Under the pieces are notes generated by a model. It was given only the letters and a program-made list of their open reading frames with translations, was not told where the DNA came from and did no database searches. A stretch of 23,408 bases of DNA from Bacillota bacterium (GTDB lineage Bacteria > Bacillota > Dethiobacteria > DTU022): positions 1 through 23,408 of the forward strand of contig JAAYGO010000262.1 in the NCBI GenBank assembly GCA_012727685.1, given 5' to 3'. Position numbers and translations under genes: made by a program. This document shows, piece by piece, positions 7,184 through 14,399 of this stretch (position 1 is the first letter of the stretch; every line of letters starts with the position of its first letter).

Positions 7184-7594
7184 CTACTTAACGGTAATTT
7201 CACCCTCTTTATCGCCGCTTTCCTTATCCTTGTGCGGGAAACTCACACCCTGGACATGAACATTGACCTGCAAAACGTTCAGTCCGGTCATCCTTTCAAC
7301 CGCCCTTTTAACATTCTCCTGTATTTCCCAGGCAACATCAGGGATCCGTATCCCGTATTTGACGATAATAAAGATATCGATCTTGGCCTCTTCCGAACCG
7401 ACTTCCACCTTAACGCCCTTGGCGAGGTTGCGGCGCCCCAGCACTTCGGCGATGCCGCCGGCAATACCCCCGCTCATGGCCGCCACACCTTCCACTTCCA
7501 CCGCGGCCAGCCCGGCGATCACGGCGACAACATCATCGGCAATGCGAATCGCTCCCAGATCGGACGGCAGCGACCTGACTTCTTCTGAACACAT
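7184..7594 (-). CDS. Asp23/Gls24 family envelope stress protein
   Basis: A 136-residue Asp23/Gls24 protein. Typical parts are IRIADDVVAVIAGLAAVEVEGVAAM near the N-terminus, the GVKVEVGSEEAKIDIFIIVKYG strand region and NVKRAVERMTGLNVLQVNVHVQGV at the end. These proteins are abundant, soluble and held at the membrane by AmaP; loss triggers envelope stress in S. aureus. The position just before nusB corresponds to yqhY in B. subtilis. The start has GGGAGGG six nt upstream and an extended -10 promoter is visible at 7636-7644. Confidence 0.88.
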   Translation of the reverse strand: MCSEEVRSLPSDLGAIRIADDVVAVIAGLAAVEVEGVAAMSGGIAGGIAEVLGRRNLAKGVKVEVGSEEAKIDIFIIVKYGIRIPDVAWEIQENVKRAVERMTGLNVLQVNVHVQGVSFPHKDKESGDKEGEITVK

Positions 7595-7635
7595 AGATTA
7601 CCCTCCCATTTTGTCATGTTCTCTGGACAATCTTA

Positions 7636-7644
7636 ATTATACCA
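7636..7644 (-). promoter_or_regulatory. Extended -10 promoter for the Asp23 operon
   Basis: On the minus strand TGGTATAAT (7636-7644) is a perfect TATAAT with the TGn extension. The upstream -35 region (GTTTAA, 18 nt away) is weak, as is common for extended -10 promoters. The inferred leader to the Asp23 start is about 35 nt. Confidence 0.55.
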
Positions 7645-7726
7645 AAGAGTGGCATGCAATTAAACACCGTTACAGGATATTTTTTCAAGCATCAGCCGGC
7701 GATCACTACAGCCATACCCTTTGATT

Positions 7727-8260
7727 TCACGGCCTGGCGATGACCTGTACTTCTTCCCGGTCAATCCCGACGATTCCCGCCACCGTTTCGGTGACCTGGA
7801 CGAATTCCCGTTCACTGAGCTCAGCCTGCTTAACCATCACCGAGGCCACGCGATTCTGGAAAAAAAAGATGGCGTCGGCAAAACCCTGCGCTTTAAGCAC
7901 ATTTTCAATCATCAGCTCCTGCTCCATGAGATCGACGATGGAAAGGAGCAGGGCTTCCGCTTCGGCCTTGGCCTCCGGGCTGGCATTCTCATTGTTGATG
8001 ACCCCTTCCAGCATCTCTATCTCCTGGGCCCTGACCCGATCCCGCTGCAGCCGGTACTCGGCGAAAAAAGCGCCGCTTTCAACTGACCCCGGGTCTCCCG
8101 GGGCAAGCTCGGCGATGGCGCCGACAGTCTGCAGCTCGTCATCGGGCAGAATCTCGTGCCCCTGCTGCATCTCCGTCTCGCGGCCGGCAATGGCCCAATA
8201 AGTAGCCCCGCACAGCAGCAGGACAAAAATCAGCCATAATAGTCTTTTATACTTGCGCAT
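7727..8260 (-). CDS. spoIIIAH: Stage III sporulation protein AH
   Basis: A 177-residue mother-cell membrane protein with a short basic N-terminus, one transmembrane helix (about residues 6-27) and a helical YscJ/FliF-like extracellular domain. In B. subtilis SpoIIIAH meets forespore SpoIIQ across the intermembrane space and forms part of the feeding-tube channel. Visible family features: DRVRAQEIEMLEGVINNENASPEAKAEA in segments and the C-terminal VTETVAGIVGIDREEVQVI. The reading frame extends 61 codons upstream into spoIIIAG, but the ATG at 8258-8260 has GGAGAGGGAG upstream. Somewhat shorter than the B. subtilis protein (about 218 residues). Last gene of the operon. Confidence 0.9.
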   Translation of the reverse strand: MRKYKRLLWLIFVLLLCGATYWAIAGRETEMQQGHEILPDDELQTVGAIAELAPGDPGSVESGAFFAEYRLQRDRVRAQEIEMLEGVINNENASPEAKAEAEALLLSIVDLMEQELMIENVLKAQGFADAIFFFQNRVASVMVKQAELSEREFVQVTETVAGIVGIDREEVQVIARP

Positions 8261-8313
8261 GCTCTCCCTCTCCTTTTTTAGAATCGGCACCCCCGTGCCG
8301 CAAGCCGGCCTGT

Positions 8314-8901
8314 TTAGCCCCGCGGCAGCACCGTGATGCGGTGATACGGCAAATCGAGCACCGCCCGCAGCGCTTCCACGACCTGCGCTTTGACAGCAGG
8401 ATCCTCGACCCCGCCGGCAATCACCATGGCGCCGCGGTAACACGGCTGGCTCTCCGCGACCACCAGTGGCAGCTCCCTCCCCTGGGCGTCGCGCAAGATC
8501 ACATGGGTCTCCCGCCTGGTTACCTCCCCGATCTCCCGCTGAACGCCGCTGCCGTCCCCCTCCACCGTCTGCTTCTCGGTATGCTCCTGGTCAACAACCA
8601 GCTCCTGGCGACCCGAACTTTCAAGGGTAATATAGACGCTGACATGGTTTACCCCGTTAATTTGCTCGAGCATGGTTTCCAGTTCTTTCTCCAGCGATGA
8701 TTCCGCCGCTGCTCCTTCCGGGGCTCCGGCGATAGCCCCATTGAGCGCCCCCTCCCGATCCCGGTTCCGGGTGCCGGTATCAAAGCACGAATTAAAGCTG
8801 AGCAAGGCGATGCCCAGGAGCAAAAGCAACAGCAGCTTGGGGGTGATTTTAGAATCGGTTAATTCCCGGAAATATTTTTTAAGCCGCTCCACCCACGCCA
8901 T
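8314..8901 (-). CDS. spoIIIAG: Stage III sporulation protein AG
   Basis: About 195 residues: an N-terminal amphipathic part, one transmembrane helix (about 22-39), a low-complexity linker and an extracellular domain with the typical LEKMLEQINGVNHVSVYITLE-like ring-building region, HVILRD and PCYRGAMVIAGGVEDPAVKAQV segments. SpoIIIAG forms a large ring in the mother-cell membrane that resembles type III secretion rings. The start chosen is the ATG at 8899-8901; GAGGTG lies about 13 nt upstream. The longer open frame overlaps spoIIIAF and is unlikely to be translated. Begins 25 nt after spoIIIAF. Confidence 0.9.
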   Translation of the reverse strand: MAWVERLKKYFRELTDSKITPKLLLLLLLGIALLSFNSCFDTGTRNRDREGALNGAIAGAPEGAAAESSLEKELETMLEQINGVNHVSVYITLESSGRQELVVDQEHTEKQTVEGDGSGVQREIGEVTRRETHVILRDAQGRELPLVVAESQPCYRGAMVIAGGVEDPAVKAQVVEALRAVLDLPYHRITVLPRG

Positions 8902-8926
8902 AGCCGTAAACCGCTCACCTCGCTTT

Positions 8927-9550
8927 TCATTCCACCACCGTAACGGTAACGATTCCCGGGGCAAGCTGCAGCCGCTCCGCCAGGGCCCGCTCCAGGGCGG
9001 CCACCCGCTGCCGCTGCGGCTCATCTACCGCCGCCCCATCGTCGGCGCCGGGCTCCGTCGGTTCCATGGTTACCGGATCGACGCGTACCGCTTCAACCTC
9101 GCCGCCTGCTCCGGCCGCCGCCTTTTTTACCGCCACCTTGAGCCGGTAGAGGTCCCCGTAGCGAGCATGCTCCGGATCATCTTCAAGCATCAGCTCCATC
9201 TCCACCAGGCTCCAGAGCCCTTCCTGCTCCACCTCGCGGCGCACCGCCTCCTCCAGGAAAGCGGTATAGAGCGAAAGGGCCTGTTTCCGGTTAAACCTTA
9301 GAAGCTGTTCACGGGTAGCATCCGCTCCCTGCGGGGCTATCAGCGCCGCGGTCGGCACCGCTTCAAAATAAGCGGGCACTTTCCCTAAAAACACATTGAT
9401 GGCGCCCACCACCAGCACCACCACGATCAACCCGGTGACCAGGCGGATATAGCGCTGGAAATGTCCCTGGGGCAGGAGCATTTCCAGCAGGAGATTCACA
9501 AACACGATCAGGACCAGGTTGCGGGCAAGGTTGCCGCAGATTTCGAGCAT
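8927..9550 (-). CDS. spoIIIAF: Stage III sporulation protein AF
   Basis: A 207-residue protein with two N-terminal transmembrane helices (about residues 8-26 and 35-56) and a soluble C-terminal domain. Length agrees with the B. subtilis protein (about 206). The RYIRLVTGLIVVVLVV segment is typical. SpoIIIAF belongs to the SpoIIIA channel complex; its soluble domain is ring-building-motif like. The ATG has GGGAGGT nine nt upstream. Between spoIIIAE (20 nt) and spoIIIAG. Confidence 0.92.
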   Translation of the reverse strand: MLEICGNLARNLVLIVFVNLLLEMLLPQGHFQRYIRLVTGLIVVVLVVGAINVFLGKVPAYFEAVPTAALIAPQGADATREQLLRFNRKQALSLYTAFLEEAVRREVEQEGLWSLVEMELMLEDDPEHARYGDLYRLKVAVKKAAAGAGGEVEAVRVDPVTMEPTEPGADDGAAVDEPQRQRVAALERALAERLQLAPGIVTVTVVE

Positions 9551-9570
9551 GCCGGTGACCTCCCGTTGGC

Positions 9571-10758
9571 TTAACGGAACATGATGGCAATGTTGCCGGC
9601 GCCCACCACCACCGTCACGGCCAGGAAAAAGATAACCGAAGCGGCGGCCAGGGCGCCCACCAGCAAGACCAGGCTGTTGCCCATGGTATTGACCGCCTCC
9701 CCGAGGCTGCTTTCGCCGAGCGGCTGAATCAGGGCGCCGCTCAACTTGTAGATGACGGCCATGGCTGCCACCTTGAGCAAAGGGAAGAGGGTAAACAGCA
9801 GCAGCAGCACCACCCCGGCAAGGTAGATCCCGTTCTTAAGCACGATCGATGCCCCCGCCACCGTCTCCACGGCGTCGGATAGCATTTTTCCCACTACCGG
9901 CACGAAGGTGCCGGTCATATACTTGACCGTGCGCATGCTCACCGCGTCTGCCACCGTGCCGGCCGTCCCCTGGACAACGAGGATGCTGACAAAAATGGTC
10001 ATCGCCAGGCCGGTCCCCCAGATGCTTAAATCCCGGAAAAAATCAGCCAGCTTACCCACTTTAAAATGGGGTGAAAAATGATTGGCCAGGCCAAGCACGG
10101 TCGCCAGCAGGATCAGGGGAACAATCACGTTCCTGATCGCCGTGCCAAAAAAGCTAATCCCGAAAATCACCATCGGGTGCAGCATCGCCTGCGAAGCCAG
10201 GCTGCCCTGGGCGGCCAGCAGGGCCAGCAGGGTGGGCAGCATGGCCAGGGTAAAGTCGGTCATGCTGTTGACACTGCTGTTCACCGTGGCCAGGGCGGTG
10301 CTGAAACTGCGCAGGCAGATCCCGATCAGGACAATGAAAACAATGCTGCGGGTCAACGTGGCCACCTGTTCCCGCTCGAAAGCGCTTTCCAGGTTTTTTA
10401 AGAAGGCCGCGGCTACGGCCAGCAGCAACAATTGCCCCATCAGCTTCAGGTGAAGGCCGAACTCGCCCATCACAAAGCGGCCCAGGCCGGTCATGATCCG
10501 GCCCGGCTCCAGGACTGTCTCTCCCTCCGGCAGCCGTTCGATCAGGTCGCGCCAGTAGAGACCCGGCAGGTATTCCCGCACTTCCTGATCCAGCTCCGAC
10601 CAGTAACGGTCAAAAAAGCTTAAATCGAGCTCCTCCTGCAGCTCCTGCACCAGCTCCTGCGGCGCGGCGGCGACAGAGGCGCTGCCGGAAACGATGACCG
10701 CCGCAAGCACACAGGCGGCCCATTGCTTAGCTTTGCCCGCCATCTTATCCACTCGCAT
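9571..10758 (-). CDS. spoIIIAE: Stage III sporulation protein AE
   Basis: A 395-residue polytopic membrane protein with an N-terminal signal sequence (hydrophobic residues about 13-30, ending ASVAAA), a short extracytoplasmic part with ELQEELDLSFFDRYW and about seven to eight further hydrophobic helices. Length equals the family norm (about 399). It is thought to form part of the transport pore of the SpoIIIA complex. The first ATG lacks a good Shine-Dalgarno; an ATG five codons later is an alternative. Confidence 0.93.
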   Translation of the reverse strand: MRVDKMAGKAKQWAACVLAAVIVSGSASVAAAPQELVQELQEELDLSFFDRYWSELDQEVREYLPGLYWRDLIERLPEGETVLEPGRIMTGLGRFVMGEFGLHLKLMGQLLLLAVAAAFLKNLESAFEREQVATLTRSIVFIVLIGICLRSFSTALATVNSSVNSMTDFTLAMLPTLLALLAAQGSLASQAMLHPMVIFGISFFGTAIRNVIVPLILLATVLGLANHFSPHFKVGKLADFFRDLSIWGTGLAMTIFVSILVVQGTAGTVADAVSMRTVKYMTGTFVPVVGKMLSDAVETVAGASIVLKNGIYLAGVVLLLLFTLFPLLKVAAMAVIYKLSGALIQPLGESSLGEAVNTMGNSLVLLVGALAAASVIFFLAVTVVVGAGNIAIMFR

Positions 10759-10771
10759 ATTGAATTTTTTT

Positions 10772-11158
10772 TCACGGCAGCAAGAGCAGGATGCTCTCCA
10801 TGATCTCCATCACAATCGGCACCGCCATCACCAGGATGATCACCTTGGCGGCCAGTTCGATCCGCGAGGCAATGCTGCCTTCGCCGGCGTCCCGGCATGC
10901 CTGCGCGCCGAATTCGGCCAGGTAGGCGATGCCGATCACCCGTAGCAGGGTCTGCAGGTAGACCAGGTTAATGCCCGCCCCCACGGCGGTTTCGGTGATC
11001 GCCTGGACCGCCCCCGCGATCCGGTTAATTACCAGGAGCATGATCACAACCCCGGCCACCAGGGAAACCTGCATCGCCATTTCGGGGCGGTACTCGCGCA
11101 AGATGATGACCAGCACCGTAGCGATCAATCCTAATCCCACTACCTGCAGAATTTCCAT
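10772..11158 (-). CDS. spoIIIAD: Stage III sporulation protein AD
   Basis: A 128-residue membrane protein with about four transmembrane helices and the family segments YRPEMAMQVSLVAGVVIM and GIAYLAEFGAQACRDAGEGSIASRIELAAKVIILVMAVPI (given in parts). SpoIIIAC and SpoIIIAD are related to each other and belong to the SpoIIIA channel. The Shine-Dalgarno is weak (GGTTGTCCAACC precedes it). Tight spacing: 27 nt after spoIIIAC, 13 nt before spoIIIAE. Confidence 0.92.
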   Translation of the reverse strand: MEILQVVGLGLIATVLVIILREYRPEMAMQVSLVAGVVIMLLVINRIAGAVQAITETAVGAGINLVYLQTLLRVIGIAYLAEFGAQACRDAGEGSIASRIELAAKVIILVMAVPIVMEIMESILLLLP

Positions 11159-11185
11159 AAAGGTTGGACAACCCCGCTTGTTTAA

Positions 11186-11392
11186 TTAAAAGAGGTTAAA
11201 GATCGTTTTAATGCTGGTAAATAGTTCATTGATCAACTGCAGCACCATCAACAGCACGATCACCACCCCGACCAGGGTCAGCATCTGGGCCTGCTCCTGT
11301 TTTTCCGCCTGCTTCAGGACGATATTTAAAACCGAGATGAAAATGCCGATCCCCGCAATTTTAAACAAGAGGTCAATATTGACACCGCCCAC
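11186..11392 (-). CDS. spoIIIAC: Stage III sporulation protein AC
   Basis: A 68-residue, two-helix membrane protein, the same length as in B. subtilis. Typical sequence: DLLFKIAGIGIFISVLNIVL, then QAQMLTLVGVVIVLL. I chose the GTG at 11390-11392 because CGGAGGGG precedes it by six nt; the 24 extra upstream codons of the open frame overlap spoIIIAB. Part of the SpoIIIA channel in the mother-cell membrane around the forespore. Confidence 0.9.
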   Translation of the reverse strand: MGGVNIDLLFKIAGIGIFISVLNIVLKQAEKQEQAQMLTLVGVVIVLLMVLQLINELFTSIKTIFNLF

Positions 11393-11409
11393 CCGAGTCC
11401 CCTCCGTTT

Positions 11410-11940
11410 TTAAAGCAAGAGAATAACCATGGCCGCTCCGCCGAGATAACCGAGATAACGCCACAGCTTTGCCCTGCGGTTGTTGTCGTCCCGCGCCCCC
11501 TCCAGGGCCAGTTCCAGGCGGCGCTCGGTTAACCGGATCTGCTGCAGCTGTCCCTCCCGCTCCCTTGCGCCGAGGGAGACGCCTAGTCCCTTGATGATTT
11601 CCCGGTCAGCCGGGGTAAAGCTGCTGGCGGGGTAAATGCGGCGCACCGCCTCGCACCAGGCCTCGCCGGCGCTCAGCTCCCGGTTGCCGGCAAGGGTCTC
11701 CGCGGCCAAGCGGTAAAGATCGCGGATTGGCGGGGCGCACTGGCCGCCCACCGCCTGAAAGGCCTCCGGCAGAACCGAGCGGGCAAAAGAGATTTCTTCG
11801 GCGAGCAGTTTGAGCGATTGCTGAAACTGCTGCAACTGGTTGACCCGCTGGGCCAGCCGGCGCGCTTTCAGCTCGCCGTAGGCAGCCGCCGCCGCCATAA
11901 CACAGGCGGCGCCGGCTGCTTTAAGCACCAGGTCGATCAT
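11410..11940 (-). CDS. spoIIIAB: Stage III sporulation protein AB
   Basis: A 176-residue protein with hydrophobic ends and a soluble helical centre, the GspF-like arrangement known for SpoIIIAB. Family segments: LQQFQQSLKLLAEEISFARSVLPEAF and KLWRYLGYLGGAAMVILLL at the C-terminus. Together with the ATPase SpoIIIAA it resembles parts of type II/IV secretion systems. Start chosen at the ATG 11938-11940, with AAGGGGG seven nt upstream, rather than the ATG nine codons earlier. Lies 105 nt after spoIIIAA. Confidence 0.9.
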   Translation of the reverse strand: MIDLVLKAAGAACVMAAAAAYGELKARRLAQRVNQLQQFQQSLKLLAEEISFARSVLPEAFQAVGGQCAPPIRDLYRLAAETLAGNRELSAGEAWCEAVRRIYPASSFTPADREIIKGLGVSLGAREREGQLQQIRLTERRLELALEGARDDNNRRAKLWRYLGYLGGAAMVILLL

Positions 11941-12045
11941 TTTGGCCCCCTTCAAGCCAGCTTTCAAGCGTTATAATGATTGCTTCTGCCCATGAAAAGA
12001 GCGCCGCCGGTGCGGCCCTTACACGGTTACCGGTTCAGCAAAGCT

Positions 12046-13035
12046 TTAACCGCACCGGTAATGGACCTTGCCGCTCCGCGGGTCAATGATCTGTTCCACC
12101 GTCCCCACCCCCCGGCTGCGCCCGAGAAAGAGCACCCGTTCAAAAACCTGCATCTGCAGCAGCCTGCGCAGCCCCGGCCTGGACTGCAGCTCCGCCAAAC
12201 TGCCGGCATGGGCGGTGGCGATGACCGCCACGCCGGCATGGAGCACCTCTTCGATGGCTGCGGCATCGGCTTCGCTGCCGATTTCATCGGTGACCATGAC
12301 CTCGGGCGCCATGGAGCGGAGCAGCATCATCATCCCTTCCGCCTTGGGACAGGCATCGAGCACGTCGGTGCAGAAGCCCACATCAAGCTGGGGCAGTCCC
12401 TGGAAGGAACCGGCAATTTCCGAACGCTCATCCACAATGGCGACCTTAAAGGCGCGAAAGCCCAGCTCCGGCGCGCCGCTGCCGAGGCAGCGGGCCAGGT
12501 CCCTTAAAAAGGTGGTTTTTCCCCCCCGCGGCGGGGAGATGATCAGCCCGTGCCTCACCCGCTGCCTGTGATAATCGACAAAGTAAGAGACATACGGCAG
12601 CGCCGCGCCAATCACTTCCCGGGCGATGCGGTAATTCAAGCCGGTGATGTGCTTCAGCCGCGCCACGCGCCCCTCTTCGAGGACCGCCTGGCCGCACAAG
12701 CCCACCCGGTGCCCGCCGGGCACGGTCAGGTAGCCACAGCGCAGCTCCTGCTCAAAGGCATAGAGCGAAGAGCTGCTGATTAGCTGCAAAGCCCGCTCCA
12801 GGTCGGAGCGATCCGGCTTATAAGCCTGCTCCGGCTTAACCGCCGCCCCGCTGGCGGCGAGAAAAAGATCGCCGGTCCGCCCGTGCAGAGCCAGCGGGCG
12901 CCCCAGCCGCAGCCTGATCTCTTCCGCTTCGTCCCAAAGGGGCAGGGGAGAGCGGTCGATCATCTCGCAGATCCGCTGCGGCAAAAAGTTGCGGACCTGT
13001 TCCCGGGGTGTGGCACTTTGAGCGGCCATGGCCAT
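12046..13035 (-). CDS. spoIIIAA: Stage III sporulation protein AA, ATPase
   Basis: A 329-residue cytoplasmic ATPase related to secretion ATPases (VirB11/GspE group). The P-loop reads SPPRGGKTTF (167-176), a shortened Gly-poor Walker A with K173; DERSEI follows at 202-207, the Walker B-like VMVTDEIG at 246-253, and the HAG of ATAHAGS near 276. It is thought to energise the SpoIIIA channel from the mother-cell side. First gene of the operon, transcribed from a candidate sigma-E promoter about 100 nt upstream. The ATG has AAGGAG four nt upstream; a second in-frame ATG follows two codons later. Slightly longer than the B. subtilis protein (about 307). Confidence 0.93.
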   Translation of the reverse strand: MAMAAQSATPREQVRNFLPQRICEMIDRSPLPLWDEAEEIRLRLGRPLALHGRTGDLFLAASGAAVKPEQAYKPDRSDLERALQLISSSSLYAFEQELRCGYLTVPGGHRVGLCGQAVLEEGRVARLKHITGLNYRIAREVIGAALPYVSYFVDYHRQRVRHGLIISPPRGGKTTFLRDLARCLGSGAPELGFRAFKVAIVDERSEIAGSFQGLPQLDVGFCTDVLDACPKAEGMMMLLRSMAPEVMVTDEIGSEADAAAIEEVLHAGVAVIATAHAGSLAELQSRPGLRRLLQMQVFERVLFLGRSRGVGTVEQIIDPRSGKVHYRCG

Positions 13036-13093
13036 CTATCTCCTTCAGCGCAACCTGGCGATGCTTGCCTTCTTCTCTCCAGCCCTATACCTG

Positions 13094-13145
13094 TAAGCCC
13101 GTTTACATGCATGCCCCCATGCATGCAAGCCCGTATTCATGTATA
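13094..13145. repeat. Imperfect direct repeat in the spoIIIA leader
   Basis: TAAGCCCGTTTACATGCATG (13094-13113) and CAAGCCCGTATTCATGTATA (13126-13145) share most positions with a 32-bp period. Between them CATGCATG palindromes recur. The second copy overlaps the proposed -10 element of the spoIIIA promoter. Confidence 0.5.
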
Positions 13146-13168
13146 TGAAACGCTGCGGGGCGATATTA
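13139..13168 (-). promoter_or_regulatory. Candidate sigma-E promoter of the spoIIIA operon
   Basis: On the minus strand TAATATC (13162-13168), a 14-nt spacer and CATATACAT (13139-13147) resemble the sigma-E pattern (about KMATATT, 14-15 nt, CATACA-T). The spoIIIA operon is sigma-E dependent in B. subtilis, which supports the match. The leader to the spoIIIAA start would be about 95 nt. Confidence 0.55.
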
Positions 13169-13187
13169 TTAAAAGAAAGCAAGGCAT

Positions 13188-13221
13188 AAAAAAACGCCCG
13201 GCATTTAAATCGTGCCAGGCG
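13188..13221 (-). terminator. Intrinsic terminator after the aroE-efp-CD1247 gene block
   Basis: On the minus strand CGCCTGGCA (13213-13221) pairs with TGCCGGGCG (13195-13203) over nine bp with a single T-G wobble and a nine-nt loop, followed directly by seven T (13188-13194). It ends transcription of the upstream block before the spoIIIA promoter. Confidence 0.88.
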
Positions 13222-13292
13222 CCTTCAGCGCTGTATGAAAGCGAATCAATAAACCGCTATGGGGACAGCCCCGGTTGCAGAAATGGGGAAGC

Positions 13293-13775
13293 TTAGTCTT
13301 CCTGCTTTTCCCCTTTAGCTTCTTCCTTTTTTTCTCCTTCTTCGTCGTCGAAGGGCTCTTCAAGTTCCCAATCGTCGTCGATCAAGACTACTTCGCCGCA
13401 TCCCGGGCAGGTTACCTCGATGGAACTATCCTGGTCCAGCAAATCTTCAGGGACGACGACAACTTCCCGGCAGTTGGGGCATTCTACGGAAAAACCGCCT
13501 TCGAAATCTTCATCATCGTCATCCTCTTCATCATCAAAATCATCATCTTTCTCGTAAAAATCCTCTTCCAGCTCGGTCAGGTCTTCGTCAATCGCCTCCG
13601 TATACTCGAAAAGCTCATCGTAGTCAGTTCTGAGCTGTTCCAGCTCGTCGGCGAATTCCTCGAGAATATCGATGACCTTTTGCAAGATCTTTTCTTCCTT
13701 GCTCTCTTCACCCAGTTCCAGTCCTTCGGCCAACCCTCTGAGGTAGGCCACCCTTGCTTTAAAATCCTCCGCCAT
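13293..13775 (-). CDS. CD1247-domain acidic zinc-ribbon protein
   Basis: A 160-residue, strongly acidic protein of unknown function. The N-terminal half (1-70) is helical, probably coiled-coil, and begins MAEDFKARVAYLRGLAEGL, the pattern of the CD1247 N-terminal domain found in Clostridia. An Asp/Glu run (about 63-92) follows, then a zinc ribbon with C99-xx-C102 and C123-xx-C126, and a charged Glu/Lys tail. AAAGGAGG eight nt upstream marks the ATG at 13773-13775; the longer frame would overlap the spacing to efp. It is 35 nt after efp and last before the terminator, so it is probably cotranscribed with efp. Confidence 0.8.
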   Translation of the reverse strand: MAEDFKARVAYLRGLAEGLELGEESKEEKILQKVIDILEEFADELEQLRTDYDELFEYTEAIDEDLTELEEDFYEKDDDFDDEEDDDDEDFEGGFSVECPNCREVVVVPEDLLDQDSSIEVTCPGCGEVVLIDDDWELEEPFDDEEGEKKEEAKGEKQED

Positions 13776-13810
13776 TGACAATGCCTCCTTTCGGCTTCCA
13801 GCCTTATTCA

Positions 13811-14368
13811 CTAAACCCGCTCGAGATATTGACCGCTCCGGGTATCTACCCTGATGATATCGCCGGTATTGATGAAAAAGGGCACCTGCACGACCAGGCC
13901 GGTTTCCAGGGTAGCCGGCTTGGAGCCGCCTGCAGCGGTGTCACCCTTCACCCCCGGCTCCGTTGCCGTCACCTTAAGTTCCACGGTGTTGGGCAACTCG
14001 ACGCCGATCACCTTGTCCTGGTACATCACGACGTTCAACTTCTCATTTTCCTTCAGGTATTTGACCGCATCCCCCATCTGTGCTGCGGAAAGGGCCATTT
14101 GTTCATAGCTTTCCAAATCCATCAGGTAATACTCTTCGCCGCTGTTGTAAAGATATTCCATTTCTTTGCGCTCCAGGTGCGCTCGCGGCACCTTTTCGCC
14201 GGCGCGGAAGGTGCGCTCGGTAACCGCTCCGGTCCGCAAGTTCTTCAACTTGGAGCGGACAAAAGCCGATCCCTTGCCCGGCTTGACATGTTGAAATTCC
14301 ACCACGGTGTAAATGTCGCCATCCAATTCGATGGTCAGCCCGGTGTGAAAATCATTGGTTGAAATCAT
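13811..14368 (-). CDS. efp: Translation elongation factor P
   Basis: A 185-residue EF-P with the three beta-barrel domains and normal length. EF-P enters the ribosomal E site and relieves stalling at polyproline. The modifiable loop residue is K32 in HVKPGKGSA, as in Bacillus EF-P, where that lysine carries a 5-aminopentanol group. The C-terminal signature TGLVVQVPFFINTGDIIRVDT (in part) and the final tail are present. AGGCAGGTG precedes the ATG by nine nt. Located 31 nt after the Xaa-Pro peptidase gene, the same neighbour as in B. subtilis (yqhT-efp). Confidence 0.96.
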   Translation of the reverse strand: MISTNDFHTGLTIELDGDIYTVVEFQHVKPGKGSAFVRSKLKNLRTGAVTERTFRAGEKVPRAHLERKEMEYLYNSGEEYYLMDLESYEQMALSAAQMGDAVKYLKENEKLNVVMYQDKVIGVELPNTVELKVTATEPGVKGDTAAGGSKPATLETGLVVQVPFFINTGDIIRVDTRSGQYLERV

Positions 14369-14399
14369 CGTTCTACACCTGCCTTTGTTATGCGGTAAG

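Noticed and set aside
116..13273. Shared 12-mer GGGACAGCCCCG at 116-127 and 13262-13273
   Set aside because: In 23 kb many 12-mers are expected to recur by chance, and the sequence is G/C-rich with a simple hairpin. Flanks do not match.
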